Source: Aquidulcibacter sp.
GTDB lineage: Bacteria > Pseudomonadota > Alphaproteobacteria > Caulobacterales > Aquidulcibacteraceae
Reading direction: 5' to 3'
DNA length: 60,531 nt
Assembly: GCF_020253525.1 (NCBI RefSeq)
Contig: NZ_JADCBK010000065.1
Span: 1-60,531 of the forward strand
The notes under the pieces were generated by a model. The model saw only the letters and a program-made list of their open reading frames with translations. It was not told the DNA's origin and did not search any database. Shown one piece after another: positions 18,025 to 25,816 of the stretch. Position numbers and translations under genes: made by a program. Numbering within the stretch: position 1 is the first letter of the stretch; every line of letters begins with the position of its first letter.

Positions 18025-18631
18025 CTCGTTCGAGCCTTAGAGCGGTAGCTAACGCGGCACCTTGCCCAGCTGCTGCAACAAAATCTAAAGTTTTTTGTCG
18101 TCCCCAGCGCATGCATAGGTTCTCGGCATCAGCAAGTGCCAAAAGCCGCGCCTCCGGAGCCAAGCGCCCCCATCCAGCTGCTGCAATCGAAAGCCGCCAG
18201 TCTTGAAGTGTGACGTCATGTGGTGCCAGCTTGTACCAAGCCAGAAATAGGTCGTTGAACTTATCTGGCGTTTCCGGTTTACGAAGAGCCAAATAGGTCT
18301 CCCTCATGCGGATTGACGGTCGCATGGGTGCTAATTGTCGAGCACGCCTCAAGGCCTCTCTTGCTGCAGTCGCATTAGCATCGATATTGAGCTTAATCAG
18401 ACGGTCAGCCTCTAACTCCCACAGGCGTGCATCGCGTGGTTCTTTAAGGTCAAGTGCAGCTTGGTCCATCTTGGCCTTTGCCGATGGACCCAAAGCAAGT
18501 CCAGCATAGATATCAAGGCCGATAGCGGCTCGCTCACCACGCCACGACTGAAATGCTAAGAAGCTCCCAGCGATCACCAAAGCCGTCCCAATGGTAGTAA
18601 TCCCTATGGTGCCTATGCCAATCGTGCGCAT
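17999..18631 (-). CDS. Membrane-anchored protein of unknown function, TPR-like
   Basis: A 210-residue protein with one N-terminal hydrophobic anchor (about 8-28, Gly/Ile-rich) and an Ala/Leu/Arg-rich helical remainder suggestive of TPR-type helical pairs, for example EADRLIKLNIDANATAAREAL. I do not recognise a family. It lies tail-to-tail with a polymerase-like gene and upstream of the exopolysaccharide export operon, so an accessory role in glycan assembly is possible but unsupported by motifs. Confidence 0.55.
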   Translation of the reverse strand: MRTIGIGTIGITTIGTALVIAGSFLAFQSWRGERAAIGLDIYAGLALGPSAKAKMDQAALDLKEPRDARLWELEADRLIKLNIDANATAAREALRRARQLAPMRPSIRMRETYLALRKPETPDKFNDLFLAWYKLAPHDVTLQDWRLSIAAAGWGRLAPEARLLALADAENLCMRWGRQKTLDFVAAAGQGAALATALRLERAKQKCAGG

Positions 18632-19061
18632 TTGCCTTGCCTTCAGATTTCGTCATCCAACGAATGCATGTTTGGGTTCCAGATAAGGATATTTGAATGA
18701 ACAGCAATGGACTAAGTCATTTTGGAGCCGATCTTTAATCACTTCAAGCCGATTAGCCATTTTGGGTTCCGTATCTGAATTGCCACATTATTAATCAAAA
18801 TGAGCTGAAAGCGATTTTGCATTGACCAATTTGTCATCTCTCCCGGCTCAAAATATTTCAAGTTTACCTAATGATTGTCATGTTCAAGTACCGATTAAAT
18901 AGGGGCTTGGCTCTATTTTAATCTCAAATTTTGGCGATGTCTCCACCATAGGTAATCCGATTCATCATGCGACAAGTCAATCCTTTTGTACTTGCGATTT
19001 TTTCCTGAAAACATCATTGAGGACCTGCTAGGGACAAGCATAGAATTTTGTGAGTTTATTA
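18632..19061. promoter_or_regulatory. AT-rich divergent region upstream of the exopolysaccharide export operon
   Basis: About 430 bp between the unknown gene (minus) and the sugar transferase (plus). It is distinctly more AT-rich than its flanks, especially 18770-19010, and is the obvious place for the export-operon promoter and its regulator sites. A short direct repeat (TTTGGGTTCC) occurs near 18670 and 18760. No -35/-10 pair is certain. Confidence 0.4.
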
Positions 19062-19838
19062 ATGTCACGTCGTAGAGCTGGATTGGTGTCGAATGCCTCA
19101 GGGCGTGGATTATCGCGCCTAACCATTACCCAAAAACTTGATGCCTCGAAAATCACGCCACGCCTCGTTGGTAAGAAGAGGTATGAGAGGATGAGGGGAA
19201 GGGTTTTGAGTGTAGAGAGGTTGGAGGGGCATTATGGTGAGGGAGACGTGTTGGGTGCGCGTGTGAACGGCTATGGTGCGAAGCGTTGGTTTGATTTGGG
19301 GGTGAGCGGTTCTTTATTGTTGTTTTTGTTGCCATTTTTATTATGTGTATGGATAGCGGTGAAGGTAACGAGTAAGGGTCCTGGTTTATATTGGTCGCGT
19401 CGGGTGGGGCTTGGTGGCAGCATGTTTATGATGCCGAAGTTTCGGACGATGCAGGTTGAGGCTCCATCGATGCCGCGAGAGGCGTTTGATGCGACATGTG
19501 GATATTTGACGCCGATTGGTCAATTTTTGAGGAAGCTGAGTATTGATGAGCTGCCGCAGCTTTGGTCGGTTGTTGTTGGGGATATGAGTTTGGTGGGTCC
19601 GCGTCCGTTGTTGGGGAATGATCCGACGACGAAGATCCGGCGGACGTTGTTTCCGGAGTGTTTTAGTGTGCGTCCTGGGATTACGGGATTGGCGCAGGTG
19701 AATGGTCGCAACAGTGTGAAGCCGAAGGCGAAGGCGCGTTATGATGCGTTTTATGCGGTGCATTGTCACGCGGGGATGGATTTTCACATATTGTTGCGGA
19801 CGGCGGGAGCGGTTTTGGACTTGCGTCGGATATTGTAA
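19062..19838 (+). CDS. Initiating sugar-phosphate transferase (WcaJ/ExoY-type polyprenyl-phosphate glycosylphosphotransferase)
   Basis: A protein of about 258 residues that starts glycan synthesis by moving a hexose-1-phosphate from a UDP-sugar onto undecaprenyl phosphate at the inner membrane. It is the short form with one membrane-inserted hairpin (about 80-107). Family blocks: KRWFDLGVS, SRRVGLGG with PKFRTM, LSIDELPQLWSVVVGDMSLVGPRP, and RPGITGLAQVNGRN. The ATG at 19062 is preferred; a GTG at 19050 is in frame. The coding strand is strongly G-rich with third positions dominated by G and T, unlike the end of the kinase gene downstream. First gene of the export operon. Confidence 0.88.
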   Translation: MSRRRAGLVSNASGRGLSRLTITQKLDASKITPRLVGKKRYERMRGRVLSVERLEGHYGEGDVLGARVNGYGAKRWFDLGVSGSLLLFLLPFLLCVWIAVKVTSKGPGLYWSRRVGLGGSMFMMPKFRTMQVEAPSMPREAFDATCGYLTPIGQFLRKLSIDELPQLWSVVVGDMSLVGPRPLLGNDPTTKIRRTLFPECFSVRPGITGLAQVNGRNSVKPKAKARYDAFYAVHCHAGMDFHILLRTAGAVLDLRRIL

Positions 19839-19845
19839 TTAACTG

Positions 19846-19950
19846 CTCGCGGGTTGGAGCCTGTGAGGAAATCAGAAAGAGAAGAAACAAAAATCAAATG
19901 GGCTGGGGCCTATGAGAAGATACCCGAGCGGGTTGGAGCCCGCGAGAAAA
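19846..19950 (+). repeat. Three degenerate copies of a hairpin-forming GGTTGGAGCC element
   Basis: In the gap between the sugar transferase and the export gene, a 22-26 nt element recurs at about 19846-19871, 19899-19920 and 19926-19950. The third copy (core GCGGGTTGGAGCCCGC) forms a perfect 5-bp stem with a 6-nt loop. The first forms an 8-bp stem if G-U pairs are allowed. The last copy ends just upstream of the next gene's ribosome site. Possibly a processing or stability element; function inferred only from position and pairing. Confidence 0.5.
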
Positions 19951-19966
19951 CTAATAAGGAAGAGCA

Positions 19967-21118
19967 ATGCTTGTATCTGGTGAGGGTATGAAGAGAGTTT
20001 TAGGCGGTTTGTTGCTGGCTTTGTGCGTGGTGATGAGCGGTCTTGGGCTGAATGCTGGCTTTGGGCTGGCCGGGGCTCAGGCTCAGAGCCAGAATCAGGG
20101 TCAGGCACAAAGACAATTTGTGCCGCTGGTTCGTGCGGGAGAGAACCAGACGGGCATGCAGCAGACATCGGGTCAGGTGTCTGGAGAGGAAGCGAGCGCG
20201 GCTAGCGGTTCGGGCACGGGGCTGGATTATGTCTTGGCTCCCAACGACCGGGTGCGGTTGATTGTGTTTGGCGAGGCGGATTTATCAGGCGAGTTTGTGA
20301 TTGATTCTGCCGGGATGGCGTCGTTGCCCTTGGTGGGAGAGGTCCCAGCGGCGGGGATGAATTTGCGCACGTTCCAACGCGAAGTAGAGCGCCGCCTGAG
20401 AAATGGCTATTTGGTCGATCCGCGTGTGAGTGCGCAGATATTGAACTTCCGTCCGATCTTTGTGTTGGGGGAAGTGAAGATGCCGGGTGAGCATCCGTTT
20501 GCGTCGGGACTGACATTGTTGAATGCGGTGGCCCAAGCGGGGGGTTTTACACCTTTGGCCAATACCCAGCGTGTGTTTATTCGCCGGGAGGGTTCGGCTG
20601 GTGAAGAAGAGGTCGTGGTGCGCAGTGGCGTGCCGGTGATGCCGGGGGATACGATCCGGATCGAGAAGTCGGCGATGTTTATTTATGGCGAGGTTCGCAC
20701 TCAGGGTGAGCAGCCTATTCCGCCTGGATTGACGGTACGTACGGCGGTGGCCCAAGCGGGTGGCTTTACGGAATTGGCCGATACGCAGACGGTGTTTGTG
20801 AAGCGTGCGGGCAGTGATCAGGAGATTGCGGTGCCGTTTGATTCGGGTGCGTTGGTACAGTCTGGGGATACGCTGCGGGTGGATAAGTCATCGTTCTTCA
20901 TCATGGGGGAAGTGGCGAGTACGGGCGAGTTTCCGATGCGTCCTGGCCTGTCTGTGACGACGGCGGCGATTTTGGCGGGTGGATTTACGACGCGTGCAGA
21001 TACGCGCACGGTATTTATTCGCCATGCGGGAGAAGCAAAAGAGAAGCGCTATCGACTGACCAATGATTTGGTCGTGAAAAAAGGTGACACGATCCGAGTA
21101 CCTGAGAGGTTTTTCTAA
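19967..21118 (+). CDS. Polysaccharide export outer-membrane protein with three SLBB repeats (Wza/GumB-like)
   Basis: A 383-residue exported protein with a signal peptide (about 8-40), then a Gln-rich stretch. The polysaccharide-export domain (about 85-150) contains YVLAPNDRVRLIVFGE and SLPLVGEV. Three tandem SLBB repeats follow at about 155-215, 225-285 and 300-360, each reading GEV..GE..(6-8)..GL(T/S)...A...AGGFT..A.T..VFI. Such proteins form the periplasmic/outer-membrane conduit for exopolysaccharide. There is no obvious lipobox, unlike E. coli Wza. The start at 19967 has GGAAG; Met8 at 19988 is an alternative. The 3' end abuts a tandem repeat array. Confidence 0.88.
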   Translation: MLVSGEGMKRVLGGLLLALCVVMSGLGLNAGFGLAGAQAQSQNQGQAQRQFVPLVRAGENQTGMQQTSGQVSGEEASAASGSGTGLDYVLAPNDRVRLIVFGEADLSGEFVIDSAGMASLPLVGEVPAAGMNLRTFQREVERRLRNGYLVDPRVSAQILNFRPIFVLGEVKMPGEHPFASGLTLLNAVAQAGGFTPLANTQRVFIRREGSAGEEEVVVRSGVPVMPGDTIRIEKSAMFIYGEVRTQGEQPIPPGLTVRTAVAQAGGFTELADTQTVFVKRAGSDQEIAVPFDSGALVQSGDTLRVDKSSFFIMGEVASTGEFPMRPGLSVTTAAILAGGFTTRADTRTVFIRHAGEAKEKRYRLTNDLVVKKGDTIRVPERFF

Positions 21119-21310
21119 AGCGCGTTTTGATCCGCAGGATCAAAGTTGCGCGGTAAGACAGACTGAAGCGCGTTTTGATCCGCAGGATCAAAGTTGTGCG
21201 GTAAGACAGACTGAAGCGCGTTTTGATCCGCAGGATCAAAGTTGCGCGGTAAGACAGACTGAAGCGCGTTTTGATCCGCAGGATCAAAGTTGTGCGGTAA
21301 GACAAAGCTA
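21119..21310 (+). repeat. Four tandem 48-bp repeats, each with a GATCC-GCA-GGATC hairpin
   Basis: The array starts one base after the export gene's stop codon. Unit starts are 21119, 21167, 21215 and 21263, exactly 48 bp apart. Each unit carries TTTGATCCGCAGGATCAAA, an 8-bp perfect stem with a 3-nt loop, followed by GTTG(C/T)GCGGTAAGACAGACTG. Copies 1 and 3 have C and copies 2 and 4 have T at the variable base, so the array looks like a duplicated 96-bp dimer. The last copy diverges at its end. The period is a multiple of three and one plus-strand frame stays open, but there is no sign it is translated. Confidence 0.93.
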
Positions 21311-21374
21311 AAGGAACAGCTTTTGTTTCTTTAGGTAAGACTGGACTCTTAAAGGTTGCTCATTGATAATAACT

Positions 21375-21407
21375 AGGCAATTGCCTGAGAGCTGACTGAG
21401 AAGTCAG
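21375..21407 (+). promoter_or_regulatory. 12-bp palindrome and hairpin upstream of the small secreted protein
   Basis: AGGCAATTGCCT (21375-21386) is a perfect palindrome. CTGACT-GAGA-AGTCAG (21392-21407) is a 6-bp stem with a tetraloop ending just before the AGGTGGGG ribosome-site region. Either could modulate expression of the next gene; neither matches a site I can name. Confidence 0.4.
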
Positions 21408-21422
21408 GTGGGGATATTGGTA

Positions 21423-21872
21423 ATGATAAAGAAACTGATGATTGGCCTAGCTGGAATGGCAGTTCTTGGTCTTGGTAGTGTTGCGGGTGCGGCAGAAACA
21501 TCCCAATCGCTACAAATGAAGTTGATTAGCGCGATCCAAGCAGCGGCTAGCGCGAACCAGCCTGTAGTGCCTGCCGTATCGGCGACGATTGAGGCTTCAG
21601 GGGCCAGCTCTGCGGTTGTGGTTGATGCGTTGACGCGCTTGTTGAACCAATGCCCATCTGGGGAATTGCTGGAGGAATTGCGCAAGCGGGCTCCAGAGCG
21701 GATTCCTTTATGGTGCAGTGAAGGTGATCAAGCAGGGCTTCGTGGCTTGCGGTCATTGACTTTGGCGTCTTTGGGGTCGGCAACGGGGGATACTGGGGGC
21801 GGTACGGGCCTGCCTTTGCCGCCAGCTGGAACCGGTGCCAACACAGGCTCAAGCCATCAACCAGCGCCTTGA
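21423..21872 (+). CDS. Small secreted protein of the exopolysaccharide export operon, unknown function
   Basis: A 149-residue protein with a clear signal peptide (MIKKLMIGLAGMAVLGLGSVAGA, cleaved before AETSQS). The mature part is an Ala/Ser-rich helical segment with two cysteines (NQCPSGE and LWCSEG), then a Gly/Thr/Pro-rich tail. I do not recognise a family. It lies between the SLBB export protein and the outer-membrane barrel, so it may be a periplasmic partner of the export complex. The ATG at 21423 follows an AGGTGGGG site; an in-frame GTG at 21408 is possible. Confidence 0.6.
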   Translation: MIKKLMIGLAGMAVLGLGSVAGAAETSQSLQMKLISAIQAAASANQPVVPAVSATIEASGASSAVVVDALTRLLNQCPSGELLEELRKRAPERIPLWCSEGDQAGLRGLRSLTLASLGSATGDTGGGTGLPLPPAGTGANTGSSHQPAP

Positions 21873-21883
21873 TGAGGCCTCTG

Positions 21884-21899
21884 ATGGGCTAGGACCCAT
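21884..21899 (+). other. Intercistronic hairpin
   Basis: ATGGG-CTAGGA-CCCAT is a 5-bp stem with a 6-nt loop, shortly after the small secreted protein's stop. It has no T-run, so it is not a classic terminator. It is one of a series of hairpins placed between genes of this operon. Confidence 0.4.
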
Positions 21900-22009
21900 T
21901 GGAGAGAAGGACTTTTGAAAGTCTGGTTGTAACAAAGTTTATGGGGACAGGCTTTAAGTCTGTTGAAGATCAATCCGACGCTGGAGACAGCGTGAGTGTG
22001 GTGAACGAG

Positions 22010-23365
22010 ATGATGCGAACGATACAAATGGGACTGGTTGCTGGCCTTGTGGGTCTGCCGAGCTTGGCTTTCGCTCAGGTTATTAACCCCAATCCAACCC
22101 TGATCCAGTTTGGAACTCTGCAAGCGGTTGGCTCGAGCACATCGGTGTCGAGCTATCGTGGCCAGTTTGTGGATCGGGGTCGTAACAGCGGCGTACGCGA
22201 TAAGCCGCGCGCATCTGCCAGTGGCTTGCCATTAGAGCCGGTCAATGTGCGTTTGGGTGCCTTCATCCTCAGCCCGACGATCGACTATGATACGTTCCAG
22301 ACCGACAATGCCAAACGGGCCAGCACCAATGGCCAAAGCGATACGGGCTATATCATTCGTCCGCGCATGACCTTGGCCTCCAATTGGAGCCGCCATGCGG
22401 TGAGTTTTGGGGCAGGGGTTGCGGGTACGGTGTATCAGGATTTCTCGACCGAAGATTCAACCGATCTTGAGCTGCAGGCTGCTGGACGCCTAGACATTCG
22501 TCGCGGGGCTAATTTGCAGGCGGCCTATCGCTATTATGAAGGTACTGAAAGCCGCTCGACAGCCGGTTTGCCCGTCAATGTGGCAGAGCCTGGTCAGTTT
22601 GAGTCGAGCGCTTTGACCGTAGGTGGTGTGTGGGAACTGACCCGCACGCGTCTGTCGGCCAATGTGGATGTCAGTGACGTCAGCTTTGATCCTGTGCCTT
22701 TGACCAATGGCACCACCTTGTCGCAGATTGACCGGAATTCGGAAGGGGCAGCTTTGACCCTGCGCACCGACTTTGCGCTAACACCCAGCACGGCGATCTT
22801 TGCCAGCGGAACTTATGGCACGCGTAATTATCAAGAGCGCACGGGTGGATTATTCCCTTCGCGGGATTCCGATCAGAGCCAAGCTATGGTTGGGGTCAAT
22901 TTTGACTTGTCCAATTTGGCGCGCGGCGAGCTTGCAGTTGGCTATTTGGCGCAAAGCTTTGATGCAGCCCTTTATGATGACAGCGAAGCTTTTGGGTATC
23001 GGGCGGCTGTGGAATGGTTCCCATCGACTTTGCTGACGGTCGGTGTGGTAGCTACGCGCAACATCACCGATTCTCCCGTTCAAGGTTCAGGTTCAGCCAT
23101 TACGACCGGTCTGGGTGGGCAAGTGGATTGGGACGTGCGTTCCAATTTGGTACTTTCGGCTCGCGCGCAACGTGAGATATTTGAGTATGATAATGTTGTG
23201 CGCCGTGACGAACGTACCACTTTGACGGCTTCGGGGGCGCTTTTGCTCACCCAATGGCTGTCTTTGGTGTTTAACGTCACCAATGAGAAGCTTGAAACCA
23301 ACAATGCGGCTGGCCTGAATTTTGAAGAGACACGCTACGGCGTCCGTCTGTCGCTGCGGCGTTAA
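22010..23365 (+). CDS. Outer-membrane beta-barrel protein of exopolysaccharide cluster (BBP2-like)
   Basis: A protein of about 451 residues with a signal peptide (GLVAGLVGLPSLAFA before QVINPN). The rest alternates hydrophobic and polar residues in many short strands separated by turns, for example RLDIRRGANLQAAYRYYEG and TRLSANVDVSDVSF. It ends in a strand with a C-terminal aromatic/Arg pattern (RYGVRLSLRR), as expected of an outer-membrane barrel. It resembles the beta-barrel porin-2-type proteins found in Wza/Wzc-type alphaproteobacterial clusters, where an outer-membrane secretion role is assumed. The start is uncertain: ATG at 22010 or 22013 just before the signal is preferred over an earlier ATG at 21938. 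Confidence 0.72.
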   Translation: MMRTIQMGLVAGLVGLPSLAFAQVINPNPTLIQFGTLQAVGSSTSVSSYRGQFVDRGRNSGVRDKPRASASGLPLEPVNVRLGAFILSPTIDYDTFQTDNAKRASTNGQSDTGYIIRPRMTLASNWSRHAVSFGAGVAGTVYQDFSTEDSTDLELQAAGRLDIRRGANLQAAYRYYEGTESRSTAGLPVNVAEPGQFESSALTVGGVWELTRTRLSANVDVSDVSFDPVPLTNGTTLSQIDRNSEGAALTLRTDFALTPSTAIFASGTYGTRNYQERTGGLFPSRDSDQSQAMVGVNFDLSNLARGELAVGYLAQSFDAALYDDSEAFGYRAAVEWFPSTLLTVGVVATRNITDSPVQGSGSAITTGLGGQVDWDVRSNLVLSARAQREIFEYDNVVRRDERTTLTASGALLLTQWLSLVFNVTNEKLETNNAAGLNFEETRYGVRLSLRR

Positions 23366-23396
23366 GCTTCCATAGGGTTCTTGAGGCATCTCAGGA

Positions 23397-23408
23397 CCTC
23401 TAGAGAGG
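23397..23408 (+). other. Intercistronic palindrome
   Basis: CCTCTAGAGAGG lies in the gap between the beta-barrel and kinase genes and can form a short stem. It is part of the series of dyads between export-operon genes. Function unknown. Confidence 0.35.
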
Positions 23409-23536
23409 CCTAAGCTGGTCGAAGCGATGTGGAGCGTTCCAATTTGGGATGGCCACATTGTATCATAGCAGAATTCAAACTGGGCTGACTGAGACATTCT
23501 CAGCGCGCCTGTGTCAGTATGTGATTGGAGTTAGTA

Positions 23537-25765
23537 ATGTCGGACGCAGCCTCGCTGTCGTACTCAAACGCCCGTGCCACCCGAATTGCTCCTAGTGATG
23601 ACGGCTCAATCGGGACGATGGTAGATACAGCGTTTAATCTGCTGCGTCGTCGCTGGCCGATTTTGCTGGCAGGCATTGTGTTGGGACTGGTGCTTGGCTT
23701 TGTAAAAACAGCCGTGACCCCAGTACGCTATGTCGCCTCAACTTCCATTCTGATTGAGGATCAGAGCAATCAGATCGCCAGTGAAGATACCGCTGCGGTT
23801 AAAGCGGTTAGCCCGCGTCTGTCCAATGAAGTGCAATCCTTGCGGTCGCCAGCTTTGATGGAGCGGGTGGTACGTCAGTTGAACCTGCAGAATGACCCAG
23901 AATTCAATCCTTATTTGTCCTATGAAGCCCCCGCTGCAACTTCTCCTGCAACTGCTAAGCCTGCAGCCCCCGATCAGCCTGCTGTGCAAGCGCCTGACGC
24001 CCGCCATGTTGAGATAACAAAGGTTGTTCTAGCCCGCGCCCTCAATGTTGAGGCCGTTACAGGCAGCACCGTCATCGTCATCAAGATGACAGCGTCTAAT
24101 CCCGTTAAGGCTGCCCGGATCGTTGATGCCGTCGCAGAAGGCTATCTGGCCGAACAACTGGATTCCAAACTCTCCACGACCCGTCAGGCCAAAGTCTGGC
24201 TACAACAGCAAGTGGATCAACTAGGTGCCCAACTCAAGCAACAATCGGCCGCCCTGCAAGCCGAACGTGCTTCCAGTGGTCTCAATGTTGGTGGCGCAGG
24301 CGGAGGCGTCTCCAGCTTAGCCGATCAACAAGTCAGCAGTCTGTCGGCGCAATTAAGCCAAGCCCGCGCCGATGTGGCTGCCCGCCAAGCGCGTGGATCC
24401 TCAGGCTATAGCGGCCCAAGCGGCGTTGACTCATTTGAGTCTCCCGCCGTCCAAGCCTTGCGCGTCAGCGAAGGCGAAGTCCAACGTCGCATCTCTGAAC
24501 TTTCCGTGCGCTACGGCCCATCCCACCCCCAAATGCAAGTCGCCCGCGAGCAGCTCAACGACATTCGTCGCCAATTGCAGCAAGAAGTGGCTCGTGCCTC
24601 ACGCGGCACCTCTAACGAACTTCAAGTTGCCCAACGTCGTGTTGCCGCCATTGAAGCCGAACTGGCCCGTTGGACTGCTGTTCTAGGCCGCGACACCCGC
24701 CGCGCCTCGGTGCAACAACAATTACAAAGCCAAGTCACTGCTACAGAAGCCACCTATCAAGGCTATGTGCAACGCCTGCAGCAAATCACCGACCTTGAAA
24801 AGCTCCAGCGCCCCGACGGCCGTATCATCGTGCGCGCCCAAGTCCCAGGTCGACCAGACTCGCCTAAGCCTGCCCAAGATCTCGCCCAAGGTCTGCTGGC
24901 CGGCCTCGCACTGGCCGGTGCCCTCATCGTCCTGCTCGAAAGCCTCCAACGCGGCCTTCGCACCCCGCAAGCAGTTGAAGACTGGACCGGGGCACCCTGC
25001 CTCGTCTCCGTCCCCAAACTCACCCTGCGCGAAGTCAAAGACCTCGCCGCAACCGGCGGACAAGGCCCGGCTGACTATGTCGCCGTCAAACCCCTCTCGC
25101 TCTATGCCGAGGCCCTGCGCCAACTGCGCGCCGACCTCATCCTCGCCCCAGATGGCGAAAAAGTCCCCCAAGTCATCCTATTCTCGTCAGCCGTCGCCGG
25201 GGAAGGCAAGTCCACCACCGCGCTCGCCTTCGCCAGAACCCTCGCCATGTCCGGGGCCAAAACCATCCTCATCGAAGCCGATATTCGCAGGCCAACCATC
25301 GCCACGATCGCCGGCCTCGAAGCCAAAACCAATCTCGTCGATGTCATCAATCATCATGACCGCCTCGAGGCCGCCCTCTCGCGCGACCTCCTCACCGACC
25401 TCGACATCCTGCCAACCCAACCCATCAACGACCGCACCGGCGTCGATCAAGCCCTCGAGCGCTTCTCAGGCCTCCTCGATACCTTGCGACCCCACTACCA
25501 ATTCATCGTCGTCGATACCGCACCCGTACTCGCCGTCGCCGAAACACAAACCATGGCCCGACAAGCCGACGCCGTTATCCTCGTCGTCCGCTGGGGCGCA
25601 ACCACCGGCGACGCCATCCGCATCGCCGTCCACGAACTCCAATCCGCCCGCATCACCCCACGCGGCGTCGCTCTCAACTCCGTCGACTTCAAAGCTCAAT
25701 CCAAATACACTCGTGGCGACTCCGCATCTTACTACAACTCTTACTCCAAATATTACTCTTCTTAA
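23537..25765 (+). CDS. Wzz-domain exopolysaccharide co-polymerase / BY-kinase (Wzc/GumC-like)
   Basis: A 742-residue inner-membrane protein controlling chain length and export. The N-terminal Wzz domain has TM1 (about 35-55), then a long periplasmic coiled-coil part with Gln/Ala-rich helices (about 200-430) and TM2 (about 450-475). The C-terminal cytosolic tyrosine kinase has Walker A AVAGEGKSTT (about 552-561), Walker A' ILIEADIRRP and Walker B FIVVDTAP. It ends in a Tyr-rich tail with six Tyr in the last 20 residues, the expected autophosphorylation cluster. ATG at 23537 with GGAG is preferred. Base usage changes inside the gene: about 23.5-24.0 kb is G-rich like the upstream genes, while 24.2-25.76 kb is strongly C-rich at third positions. 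The last 125 bp recur inverted at the right edge of the window. Confidence 0.9.
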   Translation: MSDAASLSYSNARATRIAPSDDGSIGTMVDTAFNLLRRRWPILLAGIVLGLVLGFVKTAVTPVRYVASTSILIEDQSNQIASEDTAAVKAVSPRLSNEVQSLRSPALMERVVRQLNLQNDPEFNPYLSYEAPAATSPATAKPAAPDQPAVQAPDARHVEITKVVLARALNVEAVTGSTVIVIKMTASNPVKAARIVDAVAEGYLAEQLDSKLSTTRQAKVWLQQQVDQLGAQLKQQSAALQAERASSGLNVGGAGGGVSSLADQQVSSLSAQLSQARADVAARQARGSSGYSGPSGVDSFESPAVQALRVSEGEVQRRISELSVRYGPSHPQMQVAREQLNDIRRQLQQEVARASRGTSNELQVAQRRVAAIEAELARWTAVLGRDTRRASVQQQLQSQVTATEATYQGYVQRLQQITDLEKLQRPDGRIIVRAQVPGRPDSPKPAQDLAQGLLAGLALAGALIVLLESLQRGLRTPQAVEDWTGAPCLVSVPKLTLREVKDLAATGGQGPADYVAVKPLSLYAEALRQLRADLILAPDGEKVPQVILFSSAVAGEGKSTTALAFARTLAMSGAKTILIEADIRRPTIATIAGLEAKTNLVDVINHHDRLEAALSRDLLTDLDILPTQPINDRTGVDQALERFSGLLDTLRPHYQFIVVDTAPVLAVAETQTMARQADAVILVVRWGATTGDAIRIAVHELQSARITPRGVALNSVDFKAQSKYTRGDSASYYNSYSKYYSS
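25641..25765 (+). repeat. Left copy of a 125-bp exact inverted repeat (kinase 3' end)
   Basis: This segment, ending exactly at the kinase TAA, is identical to the reverse complement of 60407-60531. I compared the bases along the whole segment and found no mismatch. Similarity stops immediately after the stop codon on this side. On the other side it runs off the window, so the full repeat may be longer. Confidence 0.95.
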
Positions 25766-25816
25766 CCATTCTAGTGCTAACCAATTCGCCTTAATGCGTG
25801 TGTGGAGTGCGTAAAA

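Noticed and set aside
19153-19787. Antisense ORFs across the sugar transferase
   Set aside because: Arg/His/Pro-rich products typical of the complement of a G-rich gene; the plus-strand protein has clear family motifs.
21084-21311. Protein with four 16-residue repeats in the tandem array
   Set aside because: The frame stays open only because the unit is 48 bp; it starts inside the export gene and has no ribosome site. The hairpins explain the repeat better.
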